A DNA stretch of 64,000 bases from JALEFZ01 sp039817415 (GTDB taxonomy: Bacteria > Bacteroidota > Bacteroidia > J057), in assembly GCA_039817415.1 (NCBI GenBank), contig JBCBVV010000018.1, positions 50,318 to 114,317 of the forward strand, in the 5' to 3' direction. Under the pieces are notes generated by a model. The model ran no database searches. It had not been told where the DNA came from and was given only the letters and a program-made list of their open reading frames with translations. The translations under genes were made by a program, and so were the position numbers. How positions within the stretch are numbered: position 1 is the stretch's first letter; every line of letters begins with the position of its first letter. Shown one piece after another: positions 8,697 through 17,917 of this stretch.

Positions 8697-8751
8697 CCAA
8701 AGGAGCTATTTTTTTTATTTATTTTAAATACTTAATACTAAACCTCACCAC

Positions 8752-9414
8752 ATGAAACGGATTCTCATCATCAATGGCCACCCCAATAAAGATAGTTTCA
8801 ATTTTGCCTTAAGCGAAGCCTATGCTGAAGGCGCGATGGAAAGTGGAAACGCGGAAATCAAATTCCTGAACATCAACGAATTGAACTTCGATGTAAATTT
8901 GGCATACGGCTATAAAAAGCGCACAGAACTCGAAGCTGACCTACTGGATGCACAAGAACTTCTAAGATGGTCTGATCATGTGGTTGTTACTTTTCCTACC
9001 TGGTTTGGATCAACTCCAGCCATTTTGAAAGGATTCTTCGACAGAACCTTTTTACCAGAATTCGCCTTCAGGTATCATGAGAAGGGCGTTTTTTGGGATA
9101 AACTCTTGTTGGGAAGGACAGGTAGGGTTTTGGTAACCATGGATATGCCTCCCATTTATTACTTCTTCCGTCATGGCTCTCCGGGGAATAGAGCTATCAA
9201 AGGGTTGACCCTAGACTTTGTAGGCATCAAGACGAAGGTTAGTTCTTTTGGAAGAATACAAGACTCAAGTGATAAACAAAGAGAAAAATGGCTCCTTAGG
9301 GCTAAAAAACTTGGCCGAAAAGATGCAATGAGCAAAATGAAGGGCCAAAAGGTTGAACCCGGTATCCTAACAGATAAATCAGGAAAGGTTCAAAGATCCC
9401 TTTCCTACAACTGA
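8752..9414 (+). CDS. NAD(P)H quinone reductase / flavodoxin-fold family (MdaB/KefF-like)
   Basis: A 220-residue protein with the flavodoxin-like start KRILIINGHPNKDSFNFAL (FMN/FAD phosphate loop) and the family block VVTFPTWFGSTPAILKGFFDRTFLPEFAF at about 78-105. These flavoenzymes reduce quinones with NAD(P)H in the cytoplasm. Divergent transcription from the TetR gene suggests induction by a quinone or similar compound (inference). Its 3' end overlaps the 3' end of the convergent decarboxylase gene by 36 bases. Confidence 0.85.
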   Translation: MKRILIINGHPNKDSFNFALSEAYAEGAMESGNAEIKFLNINELNFDVNLAYGYKKRTELEADLLDAQELLRWSDHVVVTFPTWFGSTPAILKGFFDRTFLPEFAFRYHEKGVFWDKLLLGRTGRVLVTMDMPPIYYFFRHGSPGNRAIKGLTLDFVGIKTKVSSFGRIQDSSDKQREKWLLRAKKLGRKDAMSKMKGQKVEPGILTDKSGKVQRSLSYN

Positions 9415-10839
9415 GACTTTCCCCAAAATATGATCTAACAATCCCTTCATATGCTCCTTGCGTGTGAAGGGATTCATCAAGGTTACTCTCAGAAAAAGTT
9501 GTCCTCGGATCAAGGTCTGAACGATGTAGTAATGCCCTTCTTCCAATAAGAGCCTCCTGAGTCTCTTATTGAACGCATTCCATTCATCTACTGGTCGTGT
9601 ATCGAACCTATAACGAAAACAAACAATATTCCCATCCGGCTGTGTGGCCAATTCAAAATTGGGATGCTCATCTACCATTTGGGCGAATTGTTCCCCATTT
9701 TGATAACATAAGTCTACATACTCCTCAAATAGCCCCATTCCATAGGTTCTGATAAGCAGGTAAGCCTGCAAACTCATCATTCGCTTGGTACATTCCACCG
9801 TTCTCTTAGCCATATTGAACCATTCTGCTTCCTCTTGCTCCTCCCACAAGTATTGCGCCTTTTGAGAAAAAGTTCGAAAGGAATCTCCTCCTCTTTTGAA
9901 AAGGAGTGCCGTCGTGGTGGCTGGTGTAAGGAGCATTTTATGGAAGTCCATGGTAATAGAGTCTGCACGATGAAGCCCTTTTACCAACTCCTTGTAATGA
10001 GGAGAAAAAGCCGCTGCGACTCCATGTGCGCCATCAACATGGAACCACAAATCATGTTTCTCACAAAAACGCGCGATTCCTTCTAGGTCATCATAGGTTC
10101 CCGTTGAGGTGGTACATGCAGAACCCACAACGGCCAAGACTTCAATTCCCTTGGTATGAGCTTCTTGCATTAGATCTTCCAGGAGATCTATTCGAATTCT
10201 ATAATTTTCGTCAGTAGGTACCTTGATGATGCCTTCTTCGCCCCATCCCATTATTCTCACGGCACGATCCACGCAATAATGCGCCTCCTCAGATACCAGC
10301 AAGGCATACTGCTTCCTTGTTCCCGATTTCCAGACATCTTCTTTTGCTTTTATGGATCGGGCGGCCAGCAAGGCGGTTAAATTTGAGAGGGTCCCGCCTG
10401 AGGTCATGATTCCAGATGAATCGGGGCCATATCCTATTACTTTGTTGACTTCATCCACTAGCAATCGGTCTAAGGGGGAAGAAACAGGGCCCGTTTCATA
10501 AATGGCCATCCCATTATTTAGTAAGCTGGCCAACATGCCCGCTAGGACAGAAATGGGGGCAGGGACAGACATTTGGTGTCCCATGTAATGGGGATGATGA
10601 AGAAGAAGGGAATTGTCTAGACTTTTTTCAAAAAAGGAAAAGGGAGTTTGAGACTTCGCTTTGTCCAGGTCTTCTTGCCAAAACTTCAAGGCTTCATCTG
10701 GGTCAACAAAAGGCATCACCTTTCTCCCATCTCCTGCCTGAGACTCCTGAAGGTAATCGGCCAGTAGATCAATAACCTCTTTTCCCAGTAGACGGAAAGC
10801 TTCAGGATCAAATGCCTGATGAAGTAATTCACGTTTCAT
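9379..10839 (-). CDS. PLP-dependent group II decarboxylase (aspartate/tyrosine/diaminobutyrate-type)
   Basis: The ATG at 10839 gives 486 residues; the frame is open to a GTG at 10902 without family support. The fold-type I group II decarboxylase signatures are all present: TSGGTLSNLTALLAAR near 155-170, HVDGAHG at about 277-283 (Asp binds the pyridine nitrogen) and MDFHKMLLTP with the Schiff-base Lys301. Relatives decarboxylate aromatic amino acids, glutamate, aspartate or 2,4-diaminobutyrate; substrate is not resolvable here. It is a single gene, convergent with and overlapping the reductase gene. Confidence 0.88.
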   Translation of the reverse strand: MKRELLHQAFDPEAFRLLGKEVIDLLADYLQESQAGDGRKVMPFVDPDEALKFWQEDLDKAKSQTPFSFFEKSLDNSLLLHHPHYMGHQMSVPAPISVLAGMLASLLNNGMAIYETGPVSSPLDRLLVDEVNKVIGYGPDSSGIMTSGGTLSNLTALLAARSIKAKEDVWKSGTRKQYALLVSEEAHYCVDRAVRIMGWGEEGIIKVPTDENYRIRIDLLEDLMQEAHTKGIEVLAVVGSACTTSTGTYDDLEGIARFCEKHDLWFHVDGAHGVAAAFSPHYKELVKGLHRADSITMDFHKMLLTPATTTALLFKRGGDSFRTFSQKAQYLWEEQEEAEWFNMAKRTVECTKRMMSLQAYLLIRTYGMGLFEEYVDLCYQNGEQFAQMVDEHPNFELATQPDGNIVCFRYRFDTRPVDEWNAFNKRLRRLLLEEGHYYIVQTLIRGQLFLRVTLMNPFTRKEHMKGLLDHILGKVSVVGKGSLNLS

Positions 10840-10904
10840 TCTCAAATAAAAAATAGTGAGTAAGCTAACAGTATTCCTTTTAGAAATGAGCCCGATTTTC
10901 ACAA

Positions 10905-10950
10905 AAGGAAAAAGTACGCAAGTTCAGATGGACTGTTCACTTGCGTACTT
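10905..10950 (-). terminator. terminator after the BT_3928-family gene
   Basis: A perfect 12-bp inverted repeat (AAGTACGCAAGT / ACTTGCGTACTT, loop 15) is followed on the minus strand by TTTTTCCTTTT. It lies 23 bases past the stop of the DoxX-like gene. Confidence 0.75.
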
Positions 10951-10972
10951 TCTTTATGTTTTCACCTTTACC

Positions 10973-12079
10973 TTATAACAGGCTCTTGATCTCGTCTGCT
11001 GAGGGTGCATTGTTGTAATGCCACTTTGCCAGAATTACCCCATCCTTCATCAAGACATAACCCGGATGTGAACGAATAACAGTTTTTAGTACAGTTTGAT
11101 CAAGGTAAGAAACAGGGAAATCCATTTGATATTTTTGGCTGTAGCTAGCCCAATCATCTGAAGAAGAGGCTGTTGAACCCACAACTTTAACATTGGCAGC
11201 TGCCAGTGCACGATGGAGTTCTCCTGTGGTCTTCAACGCACTTTCAGGAGCTTTTTTCAGGTCATACATGACGACCATTAAGGTATTTCCCTTGAACAAG
11301 TCTATGTTTTCTCCTTCAAAGGAAGGGTACCAATCTTTACATTTAATGACTCCTTCTGGTGTAAACTCAGTGGTACACTTATTCAAATCTACCCCTACTT
11401 TGTAGGCACGATAGTCAATCATTGGAAGATTTTCATGGCAGTAATAGGAGAAGATACCTGAGGCAAGGAAGGTAATTCCTACGGCAATGCCTGCAATTCT
11501 GGCGTTGGGTGCTGGAAAGACCGAATTTCTCACCAAAAACAGGGGAATCAAAGCTCCCGTCAGGATGATATCCTTCATAAAGGATTCCCAGGGCTCTAGT
11601 TTCAAAGCATCTCCGAAACAACCACAATCGGTTACTGCACCTGTATAGTGAGAGTATCCAGTCAATACTGTAAAGAAGATCATCATCAACATGGTGAGCC
11701 ACATGGTCAGATTCATTTGCCACCCGACAATGATGGCTACTGCCAATGCAATTTCAAATACAGAGATAAACCAGGCTAGTGGCTCAGCCAAGGGGACCCA
11801 AAAGTCCCAGAATCCCTTAGAGAAGGGAAATTGGTCTCCAAAAACGGTAAAATATTCTTCCAGTTTGTAGGCGAAACCGATGTAATCGTTGGCCTTCACG
11901 AAGCCAGAGTATATAAAGAGTACTCCTACAGTAATGCGGGTTACCCACATCAAGCCACTGGTAATGGGCATGTAATCCAGGTCCAGGCTTTTACTTTTAC
12001 TTCCTTCAACAATCAAACTTATGAGGGAAATGATGCCCAAACCGGCAAAAAACAATCCAATTAATTGATAGGTGTTCAT
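10973..12079 (-). CDS. BT_3928-family DoxX/MauE-like membrane protein with C-terminal thioredoxin-like domain
   Basis: A 368-residue protein. The N-terminal half has about six membrane helices typical of DoxX/MauE proteins (GLMWVTRITVGVLFIYSGFVKAND is the family hallmark around residues 42-65; a TDCGCFGDALKLEPWESF loop near 150). The C-terminal 110 residues (from NTLMVVMYDL) resemble a thioredoxin fold without CXXC. In Bacteroidota this gene sits conservatively beside DUF1599 and folP, as here. A role in redox chemistry or metal/cofactor maturation at the inner membrane is suspected but not established. Confidence 0.85.
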   Translation of the reverse strand: MNTYQLIGLFFAGLGIISLISLIVEGSKSKSLDLDYMPITSGLMWVTRITVGVLFIYSGFVKANDYIGFAYKLEEYFTVFGDQFPFSKGFWDFWVPLAEPLAWFISVFEIALAVAIIVGWQMNLTMWLTMLMMIFFTVLTGYSHYTGAVTDCGCFGDALKLEPWESFMKDIILTGALIPLFLVRNSVFPAPNARIAGIAVGITFLASGIFSYYCHENLPMIDYRAYKVGVDLNKCTTEFTPEGVIKCKDWYPSFEGENIDLFKGNTLMVVMYDLKKAPESALKTTGELHRALAAANVKVVGSTASSSDDWASYSQKYQMDFPVSYLDQTVLKTVIRSHPGYVLMKDGVILAKWHYNNAPSADEIKSLL

Positions 12080-12135
12080 GCGTTATAGATTCAGTTTTTC
12101 CTTTGTATGAATGGTGGCTTTAAGAGCTTGATATA

Positions 12136-12723
12136 CTATAGTTGTGCCTCATGCTTGGCATGAGGAGGCTTTTGTTCGTTGATCAGGATGAGCGAAAATA
12201 CAGCATAATTGAGCATATCCACATAGTTGGCATCAGGGCCTTCTGAAACAAGCAAGTTCCCTGCATTGTCTTCCATTTGTTTCAAACGGAAAATCTTCAT
12301 CAGAATAAGGTCCGTTATGCTAGAAACACGCATTTTCCGCCAAGCTTCCCCATAGTCATGATTCTTACGCTGCATCACATCAAAAGCATATTTAACCTTT
12401 AAGTCATACATCCCCGTTAGTCTATCCATGCTATCTAGGGTTTCTTCAATGGTATCCTGCCCCGCGGCCTGAAATTCCAATAACATCAAGGCTATTACAC
12501 AGTAATTGATAATCCCCACAAATTCTCCTTCTATACTTTCTCCTACCTTATTTTCTTTCTTTTCCTGGATAGATCGAATTCTCTCTGCTTTGATATAGAT
12601 CTGATCCGTAACGGAGGGCATGCGTAATATCCGCCATGAAGTTCCATAGTCCTTCGCCTTTTTTAGGAAAAGGGAGCGACATTGCTGGATAACTTCATTA
12701 TACTGTTGGTTGGTTTGATTCAT
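12136..12723 (-). CDS. DUF1599-family protein
   Basis: A 195-residue protein starting at the ATG at 12723 (MNQTNQQYNEV); the frame extends to a TTG at 12744. It consists of two copies of one unit: first copy KKAKDYGTSWRILRMPSVTDQIYIKAERI and second copy RKNHDYGEAWRKMRVSSITDLILMKIFRL, the DUF1599 hallmark repeated. It precedes the DoxX-like gene on the same strand with 56 bases between, likely one operon, and is divergent from folP. Biochemical role is unknown. Confidence 0.85.
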   Translation of the reverse strand: MNQTNQQYNEVIQQCRSLFLKKAKDYGTSWRILRMPSVTDQIYIKAERIRSIQEKKENKVGESIEGEFVGIINYCVIALMLLEFQAAGQDTIEETLDSMDRLTGMYDLKVKYAFDVMQRKNHDYGEAWRKMRVSSITDLILMKIFRLKQMEDNAGNLLVSEGPDANYVDMLNYAVFSLILINEQKPPHAKHEAQL

Positions 12724-12875
12724 ATAAAAGATGTGTACCTTCAATTTTCAGATACAAGATAATAAGGAATCAGAGGGAATAAGGTTTCATAATCCACAAT
12801 TATCCATAATCTTCATCAATCAACATGAGGATTTACCTCTTCCACAAATGAACTAAGGTTTTAGTTAAAAGTCAA

Positions 12876-13754
12876 ATGTTGAATCTTCAATCTACATCCA
12901 GCATCAATTGTCGTGGTAGATTACTTACGCTCGATCGAGTACGAATCATGGGCATCCTCAATGTAACTCCTGACAGTTTTTCAGATGGAGGCCAGTTTAC
13001 GGAGGTTGAAGCTGCCCTTCATCAGGCAGAGGCTATGCTGGATGCCGGTGCCGATATTTTAGATATAGGAGGCTATTCTTCTAGGCCCCATGCAGACCAT
13101 ATAGATATAGAGGAGGAAATTAGTCGCCTAGAGGAGATCGTGGGAAACATTATCATGGAGTTTCCCGAGGCCATCATTTCTATTGACACCTTTCGCTCCA
13201 AGGTAGCGTCAAGCATGTTGGACATGGGTGCTCATATCATCAATGATATCAGAGCGGGGAGAGGAATGGATAACAGTCAGTCAGATGGTGAGATGTTCTC
13301 CTTAATCGCTCAATATGGCAATGTACCCTACATCATGATGCACATGGCGGGGACTCCAGCTGATATGCAACAGCATCCTAGTTATGAAAATGTCGTAGAT
13401 GAGGTATGGGATTTCTTTGTCGAGAGAATCAACAGGGCTAAAGATGCGGGAATCGTAGATCTCATCGTCGATCCAGGATTTGGATTCGGGAAGACCATTT
13501 TACATAACTATCAGCTCTTCGAAGGCTTAAAGGAATTGATGAAGTTTCAACTTCCTTTGTTGGTAGGTATATCCCGAAAGTCCATGATGTATAAACTATT
13601 CAATACAGTTCCAAAGGACGTAGGAGATTTGACAGGGATTTTACATTTCAAGGCGATGGAGATGGGTGCTCGACTTTTTCGGGTACACGATGTAAAGGAA
13701 GCCAAACGTGTGGGGGAGTTCTATCATTATTTAAGGGACAATGGAATTATTTGA
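12876..13754 (+). CDS. folP: dihydropteroate synthase
   Basis: A 292-residue cytosolic TIM barrel that joins p-aminobenzoate to 6-hydroxymethyl-dihydropterin diphosphate in folate synthesis. Visible motifs: GILNVTPDSFSDGG at about 26-39, DIGGYSSRP, SIDTFRSKVA, INDIRAG, VDPGFGFGKT and GISRKS near 231-236 (the p-aminobenzoate/sulfonamide site). The length and start match the family. The last 14 bases overlap the start of cdaA, which implies translational coupling. Confidence 0.96.
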   Translation: MLNLQSTSSINCRGRLLTLDRVRIMGILNVTPDSFSDGGQFTEVEAALHQAEAMLDAGADILDIGGYSSRPHADHIDIEEEISRLEEIVGNIIMEFPEAIISIDTFRSKVASSMLDMGAHIINDIRAGRGMDNSQSDGEMFSLIAQYGNVPYIMMHMAGTPADMQQHPSYENVVDEVWDFFVERINRAKDAGIVDLIVDPGFGFGKTILHNYQLFEGLKELMKFQLPLLVGISRKSMMYKLFNTVPKDVGDLTGILHFKAMEMGARLFRVHDVKEAKRVGEFYHYLRDNGII

Positions 13755-14526
13755 GATCGGTTTTGTAACGGTTAGGCTAATCGACTTGCTGGATATAAGC
13801 ATCGTGGCCTTTCTATTTTTCAAGCTGTATGAAAACTTAAGAGGAAGGATCGCCATACGGGTGATTAGTTTAATCTTAGCGCTATTTGTGGCTTGGAAAC
13901 TGGTCGCTCTCCTTGATTTTCGCCTGTTGACCTCTATCATGGGTGAAGTGATAGGCCTAGGAGCTATTGCGGTAGTGGTCATCTTTGCACCAGAGATCCG
14001 TCGCTTTTTATCGGCTTTTACGACCAATCCTATATTAGATAGACTATTGAGACAATCCGGTACGGGTTCTCAAATTGAACAAACGATACGCGAAGTAGTA
14101 GAGGCGCTCAAATCGCTAAGAGCTACTGGAAACGGAGCCATCATTGTTTTGACAGGTGACAATGCGTTGGAAGAAATCAGAGAAACAGGCGACACCATCG
14201 ATGCCAATATCCTGGCCAGAATGATCTTCACCATTTTTCAAAAGGAAAGTCCGTTGCACGATGGTGCCATGATCCTCCATCAACATAGAATTACCTCCGT
14301 CAGAGCCATTCTGCCCATTAGCAAAAGTGAACGGCTTGATGCAGAATTGGGCTTGAGACACAGAGCCGCCTTGGGTCTATCAGAAGTAAGTGATGCATTG
14401 ATTTTGATCGTTTCTGAGGAAAGAAGGGAAGTTTCCTTAGCTTTGCGGGGCGAATTAAGAAGGAATGTAGAATATAAGGAGGTGGAAGAGGCCATGAACA
14501 AGCACTACAACACGGTCGCTGCCTGA
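13741..14526 (+). CDS. cdaA: diadenylate cyclase CdaA (c-di-AMP synthase)
   Basis: A 261-residue membrane protein: hydrophobic helices fill about residues 8-95, followed by a short coiled linker and a DisA_N (DAC) domain. The catalytic signatures DGA (174-176) and RHR (206-208) are intact, so it should make c-di-AMP from two ATP. It overlaps folP by 14 bases and precedes folB by 58 bases. c-di-AMP usually controls osmotic and potassium balance and cell-wall homeostasis; no CdaR/GlmM partner is in this window. Confidence 0.95.
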   Translation: MELFEIGFVTVRLIDLLDISIVAFLFFKLYENLRGRIAIRVISLILALFVAWKLVALLDFRLLTSIMGEVIGLGAIAVVVIFAPEIRRFLSAFTTNPILDRLLRQSGTGSQIEQTIREVVEALKSLRATGNGAIIVLTGDNALEEIRETGDTIDANILARMIFTIFQKESPLHDGAMILHQHRITSVRAILPISKSERLDAELGLRHRAALGLSEVSDALILIVSEERREVSLALRGELRRNVEYKEVEEAMNKHYNTVAA

Positions 14527-14584
14527 TCCATGAAGGGCAAATCTTCTTTCTCCAAGGCTACTACACCCATTTCAGTTATCCTTT

Positions 14585-14959
14585 ATGAAAATAGACTTAC
14601 AAGAAAGCCTGATATCCGTTGAGGGAATTCAGGTCCACGCTTTCCACGGCGTATATGCCAATGAAAGAAGAGAAGGTAATACGTACATTGTAGATTTATA
14701 CCTGTCTACAGACCTGACCAAGGCTGCCATGACTGACGAACTTGAAGATACATTGGATTACTATACGGCCTACAAAACAGTCCTAGAGATCATGGCAGAA
14801 CCTGTTTCCCTTTTGGAACACCTGACCTATAAAATTGGAAAAGCCTTGTTGGAAGCCCATCCTTCTTTAACCAAGGCCAAGGTTCGTGTGTCTAAAGTGA
14901 ATCCACTCGCCATGGAAGCCTGTATTCAGACCTATGTGGAACTCAGTGTTTTGCGTTAA
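14585..14959 (+). CDS. folB: dihydroneopterin aldolase
   Basis: A 124-residue protein of normal size. It has the family motifs VEGIQVHAFHGVYANERREG (pterin-binding start, residues 13-32), a conserved DYY at about 58-60 and SLLEHLTYKI near 77-86. It cleaves dihydroneopterin to 6-hydroxymethyl-dihydropterin, two steps before FolP, so it belongs to the same pathway as the gene two positions upstream. The run folP-cdaA-folB looks like an operon. Confidence 0.93.
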   Translation: MKIDLQESLISVEGIQVHAFHGVYANERREGNTYIVDLYLSTDLTKAAMTDELEDTLDYYTAYKTVLEIMAEPVSLLEHLTYKIGKALLEAHPSLTKAKVRVSKVNPLAMEACIQTYVELSVLR

Positions 14960-15321
14960 CTGTCTATTTTAGACGACAATCGAATTATTTAATTAGTCAT
15001 AATATTCGAACAAGAATCACAAATTCCAATAAACAAAATATCCAATAATATATTCTTGTAATATTTTTACTCCTGTTGGAGCCCAATTATGGGGCGACTT
15101 CTTTCATTTTGGATTAGGCCTTCGCAATACACAAAATTGTGTTGATGTCTCGCGATAGTATCTTACATCAAAAAAAATGACCCGCCCACCAAAATGTAAC
15201 GACTCGATAGGGTATCAGGTGGGAGAGATTTTTTTGAAAAAGGGGGAATGAACTTTCATATATTTTTTGAAATGATTGATTTAGCCCTGAATAAGTACTA
15301 ATATTGCAGACCCTTGGAAAA
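14960..15321. other. gap between folB and tRNA-Cys
   Basis: An A/T-rich stretch with no credible gene and no clear terminator for the folB transcript. Only the tRNA promoter at its right end could be recognised. Confidence 0.6.
15276..15306 (+). promoter_or_regulatory. promoter of tRNA-Cys
   Basis: TTG at 15276-15278, a 20-base spacer and TAATATTG at 15299-15306 match the Bacteroidota -33/-7 pattern (TTG, TAnnTTTG) with one mismatch in the -7 box. Transcription would start about ten bases before the mature tRNA. Confidence 0.6.
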
Positions 15322-15392
15322 GGCGACGTGGCCGAGTGGTTAGGCAGAGGTCTGCAAAACCTTGTACAGCGGTTCGAATCCGCTCGTCGCCT
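15322..15392 (+). tRNA. tRNA-Cys (GCA)
   Basis: A complete cloverleaf of 71 bases: acceptor stem GGCGACG/CGTCGCC, D arm with GCC..GGC, anticodon arm GAGGT-CTGCAAA-ACCTT giving anticodon GCA, and T arm AGCGG-TTCGAAT-CCGCT. The discriminator base is T (U73), the normal identity base for cysteine tRNA. CCA is not encoded. The tRNA stands alone, with no neighbouring tRNA and no integrase. Confidence 0.97.
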
Positions 15393-15916
15393 CCCCTTCC
15401 TTTTCCCTACTGACCATCAGGATATTTGCCTACCATTCTTGAGCGGTATTTAACCATTCAAGCCAAAGATGTATCAATTCTCATTCGTAAAGTTGTACAG
15501 CCTTTTTAAAAAAGACTTATTCGTAATGTGATCGGAAATATTCAGCACAATAAAGTGTCTGAGATCATGTTTTAATTAGTAGGACCTACCGTAACCAAGC
15601 TCACTGTTCTTTCCTATCATACAGCGAAGATGACTACCCGATCAGTGTAATTTGGGCAGCTAAAAACTTTATTTCTGTAAAATTTACTGCACGAAAATTG
15701 CTTCTTCGTTGATACAATTTGGTTCAATTACTAACATATAGTATTACCAAGGTCCATTTATTCACTAGCTTAGCGACCATCAACGCGATTCACCAAATTT
15801 CATTTTTGGTATTAGAATGGTAAAAGAATATTGAATATTCTCATTTCGTTATTCTAACGTTCTCTCTCAATTTCTCAACTCAACACGATAATTTTGTTTT
15901 AACCGGAAGGAAGTAT
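15393..15916. other. 524-base gap upstream of the OmpA-family gene
   Basis: No gene or strong repeat was seen. Near its right end TAATTTTG (15889-15896) fits the -7 consensus TAnnTTTG and would give a very short leader containing the Shine-Dalgarno-like GGAAGGAAG before the ATG at 15917; no matching -33 box was found. Confidence 0.5.
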
Positions 15917-17692
15917 ATGAAAAATTTACGCCTGCTGTTGCTACTGACAATCCTTTGCTTGATTACTGCTGTCAGTTATGCACAGGACAAAGACAGCAAG
16001 AAGTATAGTAAGAAAGACTTGCAACAACTTGAAATGTATGAGGATGGCGACTACCTTTTCCCTCCACAGCCACGTAACAACTGGTCTATCGGTTTGAAAG
16101 GAGGCCTTGGTTTTATATCAGGGGATGTCAAAATCAAACCAGGATATGCCGTAGGACTGGACGTCCGTAAAGCCATGGGACATGCTTTCTCCCTACGCCT
16201 TCAGGCAACAGGTGGTAGAGCATTTGGCCAGAACTATCAGCAAACCTATGGTTATAGAAACCATGCTGGTAACCCATGGAATACCAACTATTTCCCTGGC
16301 AAAACCAACGCGATCCCTGGATCTACGGAAGATGTTCCTCAGGTCTATTATAACTTCCAGATGACATACGCAGATGTATCTCTTCAGGGTGTTTTGAACC
16401 TAAACAACATCAACTTCTACAAGGAGCAATCAAAGTGGAATATCTTCTTGGCCTTTGGTGCTGGCATGATGGTCTACAACACACGTGTAGACGCTCTGGA
16501 TGCAGCCGGAGACCTTTATACTCACTTCCCAGAAGTAACTAATATTCCCCTAAACGACGAGAATAACCCTTCTATTGATGGAAGAAGAGAAAGACTAGAT
16601 CTGTTGGCAGCCAATCAAGACGGAGTTTACGAAACTCCTGCTGAAGGGCACTCTGACGAGCAAGGAATTAGCTTCCGTGGTCAAGGATACATTCTTAATC
16701 CTCAAATCAATGTTGGTTTCGGTATCCGTTACCGCCTAAGCCGTCGAATTGAAATTGAACTGGAGCACAGATTGGCTACCGCAAATGATGACCTGCTAGA
16801 TGGTCAGCGCTGGCAAGAAGGTGGTATTGCCACCCCAGATTTCAAAAATGACGTAACACCTCTGACAAGAGACTTCGATACATACAACCACACTACACTA
16901 GGTATTGCAGTGCGTTTAGGACCTGGCGAAGAGTCTCTATGGTGGACAAACCCCCTACAGGAAATCTATTCCAACGCTCAGGAATCACGTCAGCTTGTAA
17001 AAAAATTGACTGATGACTCTGATAATGACGGAGTACCTGACTTGTATGACAAAGAGCCTGATACGCCTGAAAATACTCCAGTAGACAATCAAGGTCGTAC
17101 ATTGGACTCTGATGGAGATGGATACCCAGACATCGAGGATGACGAGCCATTTTCTTTGAAAGGCTGTAACGTAGACAACAATGGTGTAATGATCGATGCA
17201 GATAATGACGGTACGCCTGACTGTATTGACAAGGAGCCTAACTCTCCTCCAGGACACTACTACGATGCAAATGGTGTAGCCATTATCATGAACAATGATA
17301 ATACCAACACCAACCAGACTGGAAATACTCCATGTCTACTGCCTATCATCCACTTCGATCTTGACAGAGATGAGATCAAGCCTGAATTCTACCCAGAGCT
17401 TTACTTCATCGCTCAGGTTATGAAAAATGATCCAAGCATCAAGATCAGAGCGATCGGACACACAGATATTCGTAACACCAACGCTTACAACGAAGATCTT
17501 TCCATGCGCCGTGTGAACAATGCCGTAAACTTCTTAGTAAATACCTACGGTATCGATCCTAGCCGCTTTAAGACTGGATTCAAAGGCGAGGCTCAGAACC
17601 TAATTCCGAACCTAGCCGACAACCACAATCCTAAGTTGGAGCCCCTACACTATGTAAATCGTCGTGTTGAGTTTGAATGTGTTAAGGAATAG
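15917..17692 (+). CDS. OmpA-family outer-membrane protein with thrombospondin type 3 repeats
   Basis: A 591-residue protein. The signal peptide is residues 1-22 (ending VSYA). Residues about 50-340 form a porin-like beta-barrel. Residues about 365-450 carry calcium-binding thrombospondin type 3 repeats (DSDNDGVPD, DSDGDGYPD, DADNDGTPD). The C-terminal 115 residues are an OmpA peptidoglycan-binding domain (IIHFDLDRDEIKP, GHTDIRNT, MRRVNNAV, NRRVEF). It should anchor the outer membrane to the cell wall. A terminator follows within 50 bases. Abundant expression is plausible but not shown. Confidence 0.92.
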   Translation: MKNLRLLLLLTILCLITAVSYAQDKDSKKYSKKDLQQLEMYEDGDYLFPPQPRNNWSIGLKGGLGFISGDVKIKPGYAVGLDVRKAMGHAFSLRLQATGGRAFGQNYQQTYGYRNHAGNPWNTNYFPGKTNAIPGSTEDVPQVYYNFQMTYADVSLQGVLNLNNINFYKEQSKWNIFLAFGAGMMVYNTRVDALDAAGDLYTHFPEVTNIPLNDENNPSIDGRRERLDLLAANQDGVYETPAEGHSDEQGISFRGQGYILNPQINVGFGIRYRLSRRIEIELEHRLATANDDLLDGQRWQEGGIATPDFKNDVTPLTRDFDTYNHTTLGIAVRLGPGEESLWWTNPLQEIYSNAQESRQLVKKLTDDSDNDGVPDLYDKEPDTPENTPVDNQGRTLDSDGDGYPDIEDDEPFSLKGCNVDNNGVMIDADNDGTPDCIDKEPNSPPGHYYDANGVAIIMNNDNTNTNQTGNTPCLLPIIHFDLDRDEIKPEFYPELYFIAQVMKNDPSIKIRAIGHTDIRNTNAYNEDLSMRRVNNAVNFLVNTYGIDPSRFKTGFKGEAQNLIPNLADNHNPKLEPLHYVNRRVEFECVKE

Positions 17693-17735
17693 CCTTCCAG
17701 CTTGAACAGAAGCATTCAACATTGTTGATATAATT

Positions 17736-17768
17736 GAAAAACCGAGGCTGATTCAGCTTCGGTTTTTT
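17736..17768 (+). terminator. terminator of the OmpA-family gene
   Basis: An 11-bp stem (AACCGAGGCTG with CAGCTTCGGTT, one G-U pair) and a 3-base loop are followed by six T on the plus strand. Confidence 0.85.
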
Positions 17769-17802
17769 CATGTTTCATAAGAAAGCCTTGTTTCTATCAA
17801 AC

Positions 17803-17834
17803 AGAAAGGCCATCCTGGAGGGGACGGCCTTTTA
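17803..17834 (-). terminator. probable terminator of the transketolase gene
   Basis: An 11-bp stem (AAAGGCCGTCC with GGATGGCCTTT on the minus strand, one G-U pair, 6-base loop) sits about 85 bases past the tkt stop. The T-run after it is short (CTTTCTGTTT), so confidence is moderate; it may act in both directions. Confidence 0.55.
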
Positions 17835-17917
17835 TCATATCAACTTGTTTGTATCTGGTAACTTAATGTAGAGACTGTTTAGGGTTATCAAGTTTAGTTT
17901 AAATCTGAAACAGTCTC

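Noticed and set aside
15322..15392. tRNA-Cys as an attachment site of a mobile element
   Set aside because: No integrase, no partial tRNA duplication and no foreign gene cluster is found on either side.
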